Made by a program: the position numbers and the translations under genes
Notes under the pieces: model-generated
Database searches by the model: none
What the model was told of the DNA's origin: nothing
What the model saw: the letters and a program-made list of their open reading frames with translations, nothing else
In this document: positions 50,129 through 58,681 of the stretch, piece after piece
Position numbering within the stretch: position 1 is the first letter of the stretch
Layout of the letters: each line of letters starts with the position of its first letter
NCBI RefSeq assembly: GCF_003350345.1
Contig: NZ_QNVJ01000009.1
Coordinates: forward strand, 1 to 64,000
Origin: Alkalilacustris brevis
GTDB taxonomy: Bacteria; Pseudomonadota; Alphaproteobacteria; Rhodobacterales; Rhodobacteraceae
Length of the DNA stretch: 64,000 nt
Direction: 5' to 3'

Positions 50129-51292
50129 ATGCCTGCGCCCCTGACTGCCCGTGAAATTCTCGAAAAGCTGGTGGCTTTTCCCACGGTCAGCCGCGACAGC
50201 AACCTGGCGCTGATCGACTGGGTGGAGGGGTATCTGGACGATCTTGGCGTGCAGGCCCGCCGCGTGCCCAATGCCCGGGGCGACAAGGCCAGTCTTTATG
50301 CGCATGTCGGGCCCGAGGCCGAAGGGGGCGTGGTGCTTTCGGGCCATACCGATGTGGTGCCGGTAGATGGGCAGGCGTGGACGACCGACCCCTGGCGGCT
50401 GAGCGAACGCGGCGGGCGGCTTTACGGGCGCGGCAGTTGCGACATGAAGGGCTTTGTCGCACTGGCGCTGGCGGCGGTGCCGCAGGCGCTGCAGGTGCGG
50501 CTGAATCGTCCGCTGCAACTGGCGCTCAGCCATGACGAGGAAATCGGCTGTGTCGCGGTGAAAGACCTGATCGCGGAAATGACCGCCAAGCTGCCGCGCG
50601 CCGATGCGGTGATCGTGGGCGAGCCGTCGATGATGCAGGTGGTGTCGGGGCACAAGGGGGGCACCGGCTATCAGGTGCATGTGCGCGGGGTTGAGGTGCA
50701 TTCGTCGATCCTGCACCGGGGAGTGAGCGCGGTGATGCAGGCCGCGCGGCTGATCGACTGGGCCAACCGGCAGAATGCCGCCGGGGCCGCGCGCGCGCCG
50801 GGGCCGCTGACTGCGCCCTTCGACCCGCCCTGGACCACGCTGCATGTGGGCACCATCGCCGGCGGCACCGCGGGCAACATCACCGCCGGCGCGTGCCGTT
50901 TCACCATCGAGTTCCGCGTCGTGCCCGGCGAGTCGGTCGAGGACTGGACCACCGCCTTCGAGGCCCGCGTGGCCGAGATCGAGGCCGAGATGCAGGCCAT
51001 CCATCCCGCCGCCCGCATCGTGCTTGAACGCTATTACGCGCTGCCGCCCCTGGAGCCCGAGCCGGCTGGGGCCGCCGAGGCGCTGGCGCGCAGGCTGACG
51101 GGTGACAACGCCGCCCGTGCGGTCAGCTACGGCACCGAGGGCGGGCAGTTTCAGCGGCACGGGTTTTCGACCGTAATCTGTGGCCCCGGTGATATTGCCC
51201 AGGCCCATCAGGCCGATGAATATATCAGCCTCGCCCAGTTCGATGCCGGGCAGGCATTCATGGGCCGCCTTGTGGAGTCGCTGCGCGCGTGA
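50129..51292 (+). CDS. argE: Acetylornithine deacetylase (M20 family)
   Basis: 387 residues. Metal ligands and catalytic residues of the M20 peptidase fold are visible: GHTDVVPVDG (His/Asp), GRGSCDMKG (bridging Asp), SHDEEIGC (Glu-Glu) and VGEPS, plus the lid domain dimerisation segment HVRGVEVHSSILHRG. Best match by memory is ArgE, which frees ornithine from N-acetylornithine; but it is linked to two oxidoreductases and not to arg genes, so another N-acyl amino acid is possible. Stop overlaps the next GTG. Confidence 0.82.
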   Translation: MPAPLTAREILEKLVAFPTVSRDSNLALIDWVEGYLDDLGVQARRVPNARGDKASLYAHVGPEAEGGVVLSGHTDVVPVDGQAWTTDPWRLSERGGRLYGRGSCDMKGFVALALAAVPQALQVRLNRPLQLALSHDEEIGCVAVKDLIAEMTAKLPRADAVIVGEPSMMQVVSGHKGGTGYQVHVRGVEVHSSILHRGVSAVMQAARLIDWANRQNAAGAARAPGPLTAPFDPPWTTLHVGTIAGGTAGNITAGACRFTIEFRVVPGESVEDWTTAFEARVAEIEAEMQAIHPAARIVLERYYALPPLEPEPAGAAEALARRLTGDNAARAVSYGTEGGQFQRHGFSTVICGPGDIAQAHQADEYISLAQFDAGQAFMGRLVESLRA

Positions 51293-52635
51293 GTGTGTTT
51301 CCCTTTTCCAGCAAGCTGCCGGTCAGCCACCCTGGCCCGCCACCCACGCAGGCCGACGTGGTGGTGATCGGTGCTGGCATCATCGGGGTGATGACCGCCT
51401 GGTATCTTGCCCGGCGCGGTTTCAGCGTGGTGATCTGCGAGAAAGGGCGCGTGGCGGCTGAGCAATCTTCGCGCAACTGGGGCTGGATTCGCCAGCAGGG
51501 CCGCGATCCGCATGAATTGCCGATCATGATGGAAGCCACCCGACTGTGGCCGGAGCTCGAGGCCGAATGCGGCGAAGACATCGGATACCGCCGCTGCGGG
51601 GTGCTTTACCTGGCCGGCAGCGAAAGCGAGATGGCGGCTTACGAGCACTGGCTCGAAACGGCACAGGCCCATGATCTGGAGACACGGCTTGTGGGCCGGG
51701 CAGAGATTGCCCGGATGATGCCGCAGGCCGCCGCGCTGTGGAAAGGGGGGCTTCACACTCCCGGCGACGCCTGCGCCGAACCCTGGCTTGCCGTGCCCGC
51801 GCTGGCGCGAGCTGCGGCGCGGCGCGGTGTGCCGATCGTCGAGAATTGCGCGGTGCGCGGGCTCGACCTGCGCGCCGGGCGTGTGGCGGCCGTGGTGACC
51901 GAGCAGGGGCGTATCGCCTGCGATCATGTGGTGCTGGCGGGGGGGGCGTGGTCGGCGCTGTTTTTGCGCAACCTCGGGGTCATGCTGCCGCAGCTTTCGG
52001 TGCTGGCCACGGCGGCCGCTACCGCGGCGCTGCCGCGCGTGTTCGATGGCGCCGCGGCCGAGGCCCGCTTTGCCCTGCGGCGCCGGCAGGATGGCGGCTA
52101 TACCATCGCGCCGGGCGGGGTGCATGATCTGCTTCTGGGGCCGGATGCCTTCCGCCATTTCACCCGCTACATGCCGCAGTTGCGCAGCGATCCCCTGGCG
52201 ACACGGCTCAAGCCCTTCGCGCCGCGCGGCTATCCCGACGGCTGGCGCACGCCGCGGGGCTGGAACCTGGATGCGCGCAGCCCATTCGAGGACATGCGCG
52301 TGCTCAACCCCGACCCGAACCGCCGCAGCCTCGCCCGGATTGTCGAGCGCTTCGCTGAGGTCTTCCCGACCCTGGGGCGCCCGGGGTTACGCATGGCCTG
52401 GGGCGGCATGATCGACACCATGCCCGACCTGCTGCCGGTGATCGACCGTGTGCATCAGGTGCCGGGGCTGGTTGTCGCCACCGGGATGAGCGGCCACGGT
52501 TTCGGCATCGGCCCGGCTATCGGCCGCGTGGTGGCCGAGATGGTGGCTGGCAACCCGGTGGGCCATGACCTGCACCGCTTTCGCCTGTCGCGCTTCTTCG
52601 ACGGCTCGCGCATCGTGCCCAGCCCCGCGATCTGA
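51289..52635 (+). CDS. FAD-dependent amino-acid oxidoreductase (DadA/glycine-oxidase type)
   Basis: 448 residues of the DAO superfamily: N-terminal dinucleotide motif VVVIGAGIIGVMTAWYLARRG, the QSSRNWGWIRQQGRD segment typical of FAD-dependent oxidoreductases near amine catabolism, and C-terminal GMSGHGFGIGPAIGRVVAEM. Start GTG 51289 overlaps the argE stop by 4 bp. It would oxidise an amine or D-amino acid; substrate unknown. Last gene of the block; the composite repeat begins at its last codons. Confidence 0.85.
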   Translation: MSVFPFSSKLPVSHPGPPPTQADVVVIGAGIIGVMTAWYLARRGFSVVICEKGRVAAEQSSRNWGWIRQQGRDPHELPIMMEATRLWPELEAECGEDIGYRRCGVLYLAGSESEMAAYEHWLETAQAHDLETRLVGRAEIARMMPQAAALWKGGLHTPGDACAEPWLAVPALARAAARRGVPIVENCAVRGLDLRAGRVAAVVTEQGRIACDHVVLAGGAWSALFLRNLGVMLPQLSVLATAAATAALPRVFDGAAAEARFALRRRQDGGYTIAPGGVHDLLLGPDAFRHFTRYMPQLRSDPLATRLKPFAPRGYPDGWRTPRGWNLDARSPFEDMRVLNPDPNRRSLARIVERFAEVFPTLGRPGLRMAWGGMIDTMPDLLPVIDRVHQVPGLVVATGMSGHGFGIGPAIGRVVAEMVAGNPVGHDLHRFRLSRFFDGSRIVPSPAI

Positions 52636-52643
52636 CCGGCGCG

Positions 52644-52685
52644 CCGGCTGAAGCCGCGCATGGATATTTATTTCCAAGAAGAAGG
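52644..52685 (+). repeat. Dispersed GGATATTT element, copy i (CCGGCTGAAGCCG subtype)
   Basis: CCGGCTGAAGCCG, CGCAT, GGATATTTATTTCCAAGAAG, AAGG. Eight bp after the oxidoreductase stop, in its direction. Confidence 0.85.
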
Positions 52686-52731
52686 AACAGCCGTGCGCAG
52701 ACGATCCCGCCGCCCGCCTGTTTCCGCCATG

Positions 52732-52768
52732 CCCTTCACTGTGACGAAAATATCCTCGCCGAAGGCAT
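52732..52768 (-). repeat. Dispersed GGATATTT element, copy j (CAGTGAAGG subtype)
   Basis: On the minus strand ATGCCTTCGGCGAGGATA, TTTTCGTCACAGTGAAGGG. Downstream of uvrD in uvrD direction. Confidence 0.85.
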
Positions 52769-52887
52769 CGACAGGCCTCTCCGCCGGCCTGTCGATATGA
52801 CGGATGCAGGCGCGTCGCTCAAAGGTTGCAGGGGCCTGGTCCGAATAAGGCGCACCGCTTCGCACTCCGGTTCGTCGGCCCGGCGGC

Positions 52888-55380
52888 TCAGAAAGGCACG
52901 TCGCCTGCGCGTTCTGCCGCCACCAGATACTGCGCGATCACATGCTTCTCGCCCGCCTTGTCGAAGGCGACCCGCAGCTTGTCGCCATCCACCCCGGTGA
53001 CATGCCCGTAGCCGAACTTCGCGTGAAAGACGCGCTCGCCCTCGCCGAAGGCCGACGGTTCCTCGGCACTGCGGGCGCGGGCCGGGCGGGCGGCCGAGGC
53101 CGGAGCGACCCGCGCGCCGCCATGGGCCTGCAGGCGTTTCCAGCCGGGCGAGTTGTAGACATCGGCGCGCGCCGCGCGGGTTTCCAGCGTGCCGCTATCG
53201 GGCTCTTCCGTGCCGTTGCGGCCGGCAAAACCGCTCACCCGGCCGCCAAGCCCGCCATAAAGCCCCGGCGGGGTTAGCACCTCGACATGCCTGACGGGCA
53301 ATTCATCGACAAAGCGCGACGGCAGCTGCGATTGCCATTGCCCGTAGACTCGCCGGTTCGCGGCAAACGAGATCGTGCAGATTTCCTCCGCCCGGGTGAT
53401 GCCGACATAGGCGAGGCGCCGCTCTTCCTCCAGCCCCTTGAGCCCGCTTTCATCCATCGAGCGCTGCGAGGGGAACAGCCCATCCTCCCAGCCGGGCAGG
53501 AAAACGACGGGAAATTCAAGCCCCTTGGCCCCGTGCAGCGTCATGATCGAGACTTTCTCACCCGCGGCGTCGGTCTCGTTATCCATGATCAGCGCGACAT
53601 GTTCCAGGAAACCCTGAAGATTGTCGAACTGTTCCAGTGCCTTGACCAGTTCCTTGAGGTTTTCCAGCCGGCCCGGCGCGTCGGGGGATTTGTCATTTTG
53701 CCAATGCGCGGTATAGCCGGATTCGTCGAGAATGCGCTCGGCCAGCTCGATATGGTTGCGCGGGGCTCCGCCGCCAGTGCCCGCAGCCTCGGGGGCGATG
53801 ATCTCGATCAGGTCGTCGTCGTCCGGTGTCCCGGGTGTGGTCAGACCTCCCGGACCCAGCCCGGCCATGGCGCGCACAGACTCGTGCCAGCGGGTGATCC
53901 CGTCGATCAGGGTGCGCAACTCGCGCGCGGCCTTGCCGCTCAGCCCGCCCGAATCGAGCAGCCGGCGCGCGCCTTCGGTCAGCGGCACATCGGCCGCGCG
54001 CGCGGCAGTCTGGATCTTTTGCTGCGCCTTGTCGCCCAAGCCCCGTTTGGGCGTGTTCACCACCCGCTCGAAGGCAAGGTCATCGCCCGGGCTGACGGCA
54101 AGGCGGAAATAAGCCATGGCGTCGCGGATCTCCATCCGCTCATAGAAGCGCGGCCCGCCGATCACGCGGTAGGGCAGGCCGATCGACAGGAAACGATCCT
54201 CGAAGGCGCGCATCTGGTGGCTGGCGCGCACCAGAATGGCCATCTGGTCCAGCCCGAAGGGCGTGTGCCCGCGCGTGCCCCGTTGCAGCGCCTCGATCTC
54301 TTCGCCGATCCAGCGGGCTTCTTCCTCGCCGTCCCAATGGCCGACCAGGCGCACGCGCTCGCCGCCTTCGGCCTCGGTCCAGAGCGTCTTGCCCAGCCGC
54401 CCCGCGTTGGCGGCGATCAGGCTGCCGGCGGCGGCCAGGATATGCGGGGTGGAGCGGTAATTCTGTTCCAGCCGCACCACCTGCGCGCCGGGAAAATCCT
54501 GCTCGAACCGCAGGATGTTGCCCACCTCGGCCCCGCGCCAGCCATAGATCGACTGGTCGTCATCGCCCACGCAGCAGATGTTGCGATGCGCCCCGGCCAG
54601 CAGCCGTAGCCACAGATATTGCGCGACATTGGTGTCCTGGTATTCGTCTACCAGGATATGGCGAAAGCGGCGCTGATACTGCTCCAGCACGTCGGGGTGG
54701 GTCTGGAAGATCGTCACCACATGCAGCAGCAGGTCGCCGAAATCCACCGCGTTGAGCGCCCTGAGCCGCGCCTGATAGGCCGCATACAGCGCCGGACCCC
54801 GCCCGTCGAAGGCGTCGGCCTCGCCGGCGGGCAGGGTCTCGGGCCGCCAGGCGCGGTTCTTCCAGTTGTCGATTATTCCGGCCAGGTGGCGGGCGGGCCA
54901 GCGCTTTTCGTCGATGCCGGCGGCGCTGATCTCCTGCTTGAGCAGTCGGATCTGGTCATCGGTGTCGAGAATGGTGAACCCTGGCTGCAGCCCGGCCAGC
55001 TCGGCATGGCGGCGCAGCAGCTTCACCCCGATGGCGTGGAACGTGCCCAGCCAAGGCAGCCCCTCCACCGATTGGCCCAGAAGCTGCGCGACGCGCTCCT
55101 TCATCTCGCGCGCGGCCTTGTTGGTGAAGGTCACGGCCAGAATCTCGTGCGGCCGCGCCCGCCCCATGTTGAGCAGATGCGCGATCCGGCAGGTCAGCGC
55201 CCTTGTCTTGCCGGTGCCCGCGCCCGCCAGCATCAGCACCGGGCCGTCCAGCGCCTCGACCGCGGCGCGCTGCGCGGGGTTCAGCCCGTCCAGATAGGGC
55301 GCCGGGCGCGCCGCCATCGCCTGTTGCGAAAGCGGCAGCGCGGCGGCGTCAAAGGCGTCGTGATCGTCGAATTCGTTCAT
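52888..55380 (-). CDS. uvrD: UvrD/PcrA-type DNA helicase
   Basis: 830-residue superfamily 1A 3-prime to 5-prime helicase. Motif I AGAGTGKTRAL, motif II VDEYQDTN, motif III DDDQSIYGWRGA, motif IV LEQNYRSTPHIL, motif V TLHGAKGLEFPVVFLPG, motif VI LAYVGITRAEE. The C-terminus (VFHAKFGYGHVTGVDGDKL) is the Tudor-like RNA-polymerase-binding domain of PcrA/UvrD. Acts in excision and mismatch repair with UvrA upstream in the window. A LexA box precedes the start, so SOS induction is expected. Confidence 0.95.
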   Translation of the reverse strand: MNEFDDHDAFDAAALPLSQQAMAARPAPYLDGLNPAQRAAVEALDGPVLMLAGAGTGKTRALTCRIAHLLNMGRARPHEILAVTFTNKAAREMKERVAQLLGQSVEGLPWLGTFHAIGVKLLRRHAELAGLQPGFTILDTDDQIRLLKQEISAAGIDEKRWPARHLAGIIDNWKNRAWRPETLPAGEADAFDGRGPALYAAYQARLRALNAVDFGDLLLHVVTIFQTHPDVLEQYQRRFRHILVDEYQDTNVAQYLWLRLLAGAHRNICCVGDDDQSIYGWRGAEVGNILRFEQDFPGAQVVRLEQNYRSTPHILAAAGSLIAANAGRLGKTLWTEAEGGERVRLVGHWDGEEEARWIGEEIEALQRGTRGHTPFGLDQMAILVRASHQMRAFEDRFLSIGLPYRVIGGPRFYERMEIRDAMAYFRLAVSPGDDLAFERVVNTPKRGLGDKAQQKIQTAARAADVPLTEGARRLLDSGGLSGKAARELRTLIDGITRWHESVRAMAGLGPGGLTTPGTPDDDDLIEIIAPEAAGTGGGAPRNHIELAERILDESGYTAHWQNDKSPDAPGRLENLKELVKALEQFDNLQGFLEHVALIMDNETDAAGEKVSIMTLHGAKGLEFPVVFLPGWEDGLFPSQRSMDESGLKGLEEERRLAYVGITRAEEICTISFAANRRVYGQWQSQLPSRFVDELPVRHVEVLTPPGLYGGLGGRVSGFAGRNGTEEPDSGTLETRAARADVYNSPGWKRLQAHGGARVAPASAARPARARSAEEPSAFGEGERVFHAKFGYGHVTGVDGDKLRVAFDKAGEKHVIAQYLVAAERAGDVPF

Positions 55381-55420
55381 GCGTGCACCCTAGCCCGGAC
55401 AGGGGCAGGAGAAAAGGGTT

Positions 55421-55435
55421 GTTCGCAGAATGTTC
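55421..55435 (+). promoter_or_regulatory. LexA (SOS) box of uvrD
   Basis: GTTCGCAGAATGTTC is GTTC-N7-GTTC, 40 bp upstream of the uvrD start codon (gene on the minus strand). Confidence 0.75.
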
Positions 55436-55557
55436 CTGCGCGCGCAAGCGGTCATGCGCCGGCCGCATCGCGGGCAGGTTCAGGGCGGTAACAGGCGCGT
55501 TTCGAAAAATGAGCGCGACCCCGACACCTTGCGGGGCGGGGGGCGATTGGCCGCGCG

Positions 55558-56097
55558 TCAGCGCGGCCCGATCATCATCACCATCTGCCGGCCTTCTAGC
55601 TTGGGCATGTTCTCGACCTTGCCGATCTCGGCCACGTCATCGGCTACACGGTTGAGCAGCTCGAGCCCCAGCTTCTGGTGCGCCATCTCGCGGCCGCGAA
55701 AACGCAGCGTGACCTTGACCTTGTCGCCGCCTTCCAGAAAGCGGATCACATTGCGCATCTTGACGTCATAGTCATGGACATCGGTCCCGGGGCGGAACTT
55801 GACTTCCTTGACCTCGATGGTCTTCTGCTTCTTGCGGGCTTCGGCCTCACGCTTCTGCTGTTCGTACTTGAACTTGCCGAAGTCCATGATCTTGCAGACC
55901 GGCGGCGTGGCGTTTGGCGAGATCTCGACCAGGTCGAGCCCGATTTCAACAGCCATTGCGAGCGCGTCTTCCGGAGTGCGCACGCCAAGGTTTTCCCCTT
56001 CGGCGCCAATCAGGCGGATCTCGGGGGCACGGATTCGATCGTTCACGCGGGGGCCAGTGTCACGGGTTGGCGGCGCGTTATGAGGTCTGCGGGCTAT
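55558..56097 (-). CDS. infC: Translation initiation factor IF-3, probable AUA start
   Basis: 179 residues. N-domain [21 protein letters not shown], the linker and [25 protein letters not shown]-domain [18 protein letters not shown] and [13 protein letters not shown] are standard IF-3. Alignment from memory puts the start at the residue before [19 protein letters not shown]; that codon is ATA (56097). AGAAGGA lies 9 nt upstream. No ATG or TTG fits, and the next GTG would delete 17 conserved residues. IF-3 is known to repress its own mRNA by rejecting non-canonical start codons (AUU in E. coli), so AUA suits the same control. Confidence 0.93.
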   Translation of the reverse strand: MARRPHNAPPTRDTGPRVNDRIRAPEIRLIGAEGENLGVRTPEDALAMAVEIGLDLVEISPNATPPVCKIMDFGKFKYEQQKREAEARKKQKTIEVKEVKFRPGTDVHDYDVKMRNVIRFLEGGDKVKVTLRFRGREMAHQKLGLELLNRVADDVAEIGKVENMPKLEGRQMVMMIGPR

Positions 56098-56346
56098 GGG
56101 AGCGGTTCCTTCTGCAATGACAGGTATTTGTCGGCGGAGGTGACGATAGACGGGCCGCCGGGGCGTTTCAAGGTGATTCAGGGCGCGCGGCGGGGCAATC
56201 GGCAGTGTTAGGTGCCCGCCGGGGGCGCCCGGGGTGGCAAGGATCGGCCAGGACGGCGCATTTGCGGGGCAATGGGTTGCCTGCCGGTTGAAACCTGTCA
56301 GAAGGGGGCCAACCTTGTAGGATGAAAAGAAAACGCGAGATTTGGC

Positions 56347-57312
56347 ATGAACAGAAATCTGACGGTTGTAGTCGTGGTGGTCCTTCTGGCGGCAGGGGGG
56401 TATCTGCTGCTGGCCGACCGTTCCGGGGTTGAGGTGGACACGCTCGATCCCGCCGCGGTCGAGACCCCCGAGCCGCTTGACCCCGAGGAAACGCCCGAAC
56501 CGCTGGATCTTGGTCCGGATCAGGATGCCGAGCCAGCCCCCGAAGACACCCAAGGCACCGGGGAAGATGAGGCCACTGCTCCCGGCGGCCTGGCCGAAGA
56601 GGTGGTGCGCGAGGCGCTGGAAAGTGACGGTGCCGAAACCCCTGATGCCCTGTCGGATCAAGCTGCAGACGTGATCGACGAGGTGCTCGAATCGGGCGAT
56701 GCCGCAGGTGACGCGGCAACCGAGGCTGCCGAAAGGGCGATCCGCGAAGCGATGGAATCCGCCGAAGACGGCGTGAGCGACACCGAAGCCGCCGCGCGCG
56801 AGGCGATCGCCGATATTGCCCGCGATTCCGGCGTCGCCCCCGTGGACGATCCGGAGGCCCAGGAACAGGCCGCGGGCCTTGTCCGGGACGAGGCCGATAT
56901 GGCCCATGCCGCCCGGCAGCAGACTGATGAGGCCTCCGAACAGGCCGTGCTTGCCGCCGCCGAGGCTGTGCAGGCTGCGCTTGAGGGCGATGCCGAGGCC
57001 GCCGAACGTGCCGCCGACACCTCCGCAAACGCCGCCGCCGAGGCCGCGCGCGCGGCCTCCGATAGCGCCGAGGCGGCCGAACGTGCCATGACCAATGCCG
57101 GGGTCGCCGGGGATGAGGAAGCGCAGGCGCGCGCCCAAGCGGCCCTGCGCGCCGCCGAAGAGGCCGCAGCCGCCGCTGACAGCGCGATGCAATGGTCGTC
57201 GATTGCTGCCGGCGCGGTGGCCGATGCCATTCTGGGCGCCGCGCCGGATCAGGCCATCGTCGACGAGTTGCTCACGCAGGGCCGCATCCGCCTGCCGCAG
57301 GAGAACGAGTAG
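56347..57312 (+). CDS. Membrane-anchored acidic Ala-rich protein without Lys, Cys or Phe
   Basis: 321 residues. Hydrophobic N-terminal segment (about 5-22) acting as anchor or uncleaved signal, a Pro/Glu/Asp linker with repeated ETPEPLD (about 35-70), then 230 residues of Ala/Glu/Asp-rich helix with many AAERA-like units, ending in a more ordinary [22 protein letters not shown] find no lysine, cysteine or phenylalanine. Probably an extended periplasmic helix; no family recognised. Divergent from infC over 249 bp. Confidence 0.75.
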   Translation: MNRNLTVVVVVVLLAAGGYLLLADRSGVEVDTLDPAAVETPEPLDPEETPEPLDLGPDQDAEPAPEDTQGTGEDEATAPGGLAEEVVREALESDGAETPDALSDQAADVIDEVLESGDAAGDAATEAAERAIREAMESAEDGVSDTEAAAREAIADIARDSGVAPVDDPEAQEQAAGLVRDEADMAHAARQQTDEASEQAVLAAAEAVQAALEGDAEAAERAADTSANAAAEAARAASDSAEAAERAMTNAGVAGDEEAQARAQAALRAAEEAAAAADSAMQWSSIAAGAVADAILGAAPDQAIVDELLTQGRIRLPQENE

Positions 57313-57411
57313 AAATTTCCCGACGGGCATGACCAGGGCTGGGCCGCAGACAGGCCGCAGACAGGCCGTTGCCGGGCGGCAGCCTGGCTTGCAATCGCGT
57401 CAGGGCACAGC

Positions 57412-57440
57412 CCCTTCACTGTGAGGGAAATATCCTCGGG
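57412..57440 (-). repeat. Dispersed GGATATTT element, copy k (CAGTGAAGG subtype)
   Basis: On the minus strand CCCGAGGATATTTCCCTC then ACAGTGAAGGG. The CCTTCGGC arm is missing. Downstream of the ArsR-family gene in its direction. Confidence 0.75.
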
Positions 57441-57597
57441 GGGTCCGGGGGGCAGACAGCCCCCCGGCTTTCCCGCGGCGCGCACGCGGCGCATCCATCC
57501 GGTTTCTTGCTAAAGCGCCGGCCTGGTGCAGTGCCCTGTCCCGGCGCGATTTTCGGGCCGTCGGGCAGCTTGGCCCGGCTTGACATTGCCCGGCCGT

Positions 57598-57957
57598 TCA
57601 GCCGCGCGCGGTCTGGCCTTCTTCGCAGAACATGTCGTAGAGCAGTTCGATCACCCGGCGCGACTTCGTGTCGCTCAGTGAGTAATAGATCGCCTTGCCC
57701 TCGCGCCGTGTCTCCACCAGCCCTTCCAGCCGCAACCGCGCAAGCTGCTGGCTGACGGCGGCCTGCCGCGCGCCAAGGAGTTGCTCGAGTTCGGTCACCG
57801 ATTTCTCGCCCGACGCCAGGTGGCACAGAATCATCAGCCGCCCTTCATGCGCCAGCGCCTTGAGAAAGGCGCAGGCCGTCTCGGCGTTTTGCGACATTTC
57901 GTCGAAGGGCACGGATGGTTCGTGCTTCTCCATCAGTTCATCAGCGTTGAGCGCCAT
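57598..57957 (-). CDS. sqrR: ArsR-family regulator, SqrR/BigR-like persulfide sensor
   Basis: 119 residues: a winged helix with recognition helix ARQAAVSQQLARLRLEGLV. Two cysteines, C45 in LMILCHLASGEKSV and C111 in DMFCEEG, are 66 residues apart, the same spacing as C41/C107 of Rhodobacter capsulatus SqrR, which form a tetrasulfide on exposure to sulfane sulfur; the surrounding sequence is also very close to what I recall of SqrR. A third Cys is C29. No metal-binding CxC is seen. No sulfide:quinone reductase is adjacent, so its targets are mostly elsewhere, but a dyad overlaps its own promoter. Confidence 0.87.
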   Translation of the reverse strand: MALNADELMEKHEPSVPFDEMSQNAETACAFLKALAHEGRLMILCHLASGEKSVTELEQLLGARQAAVSQQLARLRLEGLVETRREGKAIYYSLSDTKSRRVIELLYDMFCEEGQTARG

Positions 57958-58062
57958 GATCCGACCTTTCCTGACAGTGCCGGGCCGTGGGCGAAACCAG
58001 CCCCCCGGTCACGGGTAAAGCGCCTGCGGGCGCCGGTGCCGCCATGCCACGGCGGAAAATCA

Positions 58063-58099
58063 CATTCCGTTAGTTTAATGTGTTTCATGCGATATTCAA
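58063..58099 (-). promoter_or_regulatory. Promoter and candidate operator of the SqrR-like gene
   Basis: On the minus strand TTGAAT (58094-58099), 16-bp spacer, TAAACT (58072-58077) makes a sigma70-type promoter with a leader of about 108 nt. A CATT-N10-AATG dyad (CATTCCGTTAGTTTAATG, 58063-58080) overlaps the -10 box, fitting autorepression. The patch is strikingly AT-rich for this genome. Confidence 0.5.
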
Positions 58100-58141
58100 G
58101 GCCCGCCTTGCTCTTCCCCGTGCCGTTTCCGGTGCCGGTCT

Positions 58142-58636
58142 TCACATCGCCGCCGAAACCTGGCCGTAATCACCGCCCGAAAAGACCAGCGGTGCACCGT
58201 TTCGCTGGCTGGCCCGCAGCACCCGACCGACCACGATGGCATGATCTCCACCATCATAGGTTGAGTAAAGCGCGCAGTCAAAGCGGGCGAGGACATCGGG
58301 CAGCACGGGCACCCCTTCCGGCGTATGCTCGGGCGAAAGGTCGTCGAACAGCCCCGCGCCACGGGCAAAGCGGTGCGACAGCGCGCGCTGCTCGGCCGCC
58401 AGCACGTGGATGGCGAAATGCGCGGCCCCGGCAAACAGCGCGAAGCGCCCCGACGCCCGCGCCGGGCACCACAGCACCAAGGGCGGATCGAGCGACACCG
58501 AGGTGAAGCTGTTGACGGTGATGCCCACCGGCCCCGCGGGCGCCGCCGTAGTCACGACCGTCACGCCGGTGACAAAGCGCCCCAGCGCCTGGCGGAACAG
58601 TCGGGCGTTTTCTGCATCCGGGGCAAAGCTATGCAC
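58142..58636 (-). CDS. Flavin reductase-domain protein
   Basis: 164 residues of the FMN-binding flavin reductase family: TGVTVVTTAAPAGPVGITVNSFTSVSLDPPLVLWCPAR is the flavin-binding signature region, with FAIHVLAAEQ and the C-terminal DHAIVVGRVL. Such proteins supply reduced flavin to monooxygenases, or are diffusible NAD(P)H:FMN reductases; no partner is adjacent. Start is GTG 58636 with AAGGAAG 5 nt upstream; the ribosome binding site lies in a tandem duplication. It follows pepF after 45 bp. Confidence 0.85.
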   Translation of the reverse strand: MHSFAPDAENARLFRQALGRFVTGVTVVTTAAPAGPVGITVNSFTSVSLDPPLVLWCPARASGRFALFAGAAHFAIHVLAAEQRALSHRFARGAGLFDDLSPEHTPEGVPVLPDVLARFDCALYSTYDGGDHAIVVGRVLRASQRNGAPLVFSGGDYGQVSAAM

Positions 58637-58638
58637 GT

Positions 58639-58666
58639 TGTCTTCCTTGTGTCTTCCTTGTGTCTT
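58639..58666 (-). repeat. 11-bp tandem duplication carrying the Shine-Dalgarno
   Basis: TGTCTTCCTTG occurs twice in a row with a partial third copy (TGTCTT). On the minus strand this places two AAGGAAG sequences before the flavin reductase GTG, the nearer at working distance. Confidence 0.7.
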
Positions 58667-58681
58667 GCGATGCGCGGGGCG

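Larger units (their letters stand above)
52624..52768 (+). repeat. Composite repeat, copy 2
   Basis: Counterpart of 48424-48570 on the opposite strand: elements i and j face each other around the CGATCCCGCCGCC block. Similarity starts inside the 3-prime end of the oxidoreductase gene (CCC-N3-ATCTGACCGGC) exactly as in copy 1 with the oxidase gene. Confidence 0.85.

Noticed and set aside
48424-52768. Insertion sequence at the composite repeats
   Set aside because: No transposase frame lies within or between the composites, and I see no target-site duplication; a non-autonomous element remains possible but unproved.
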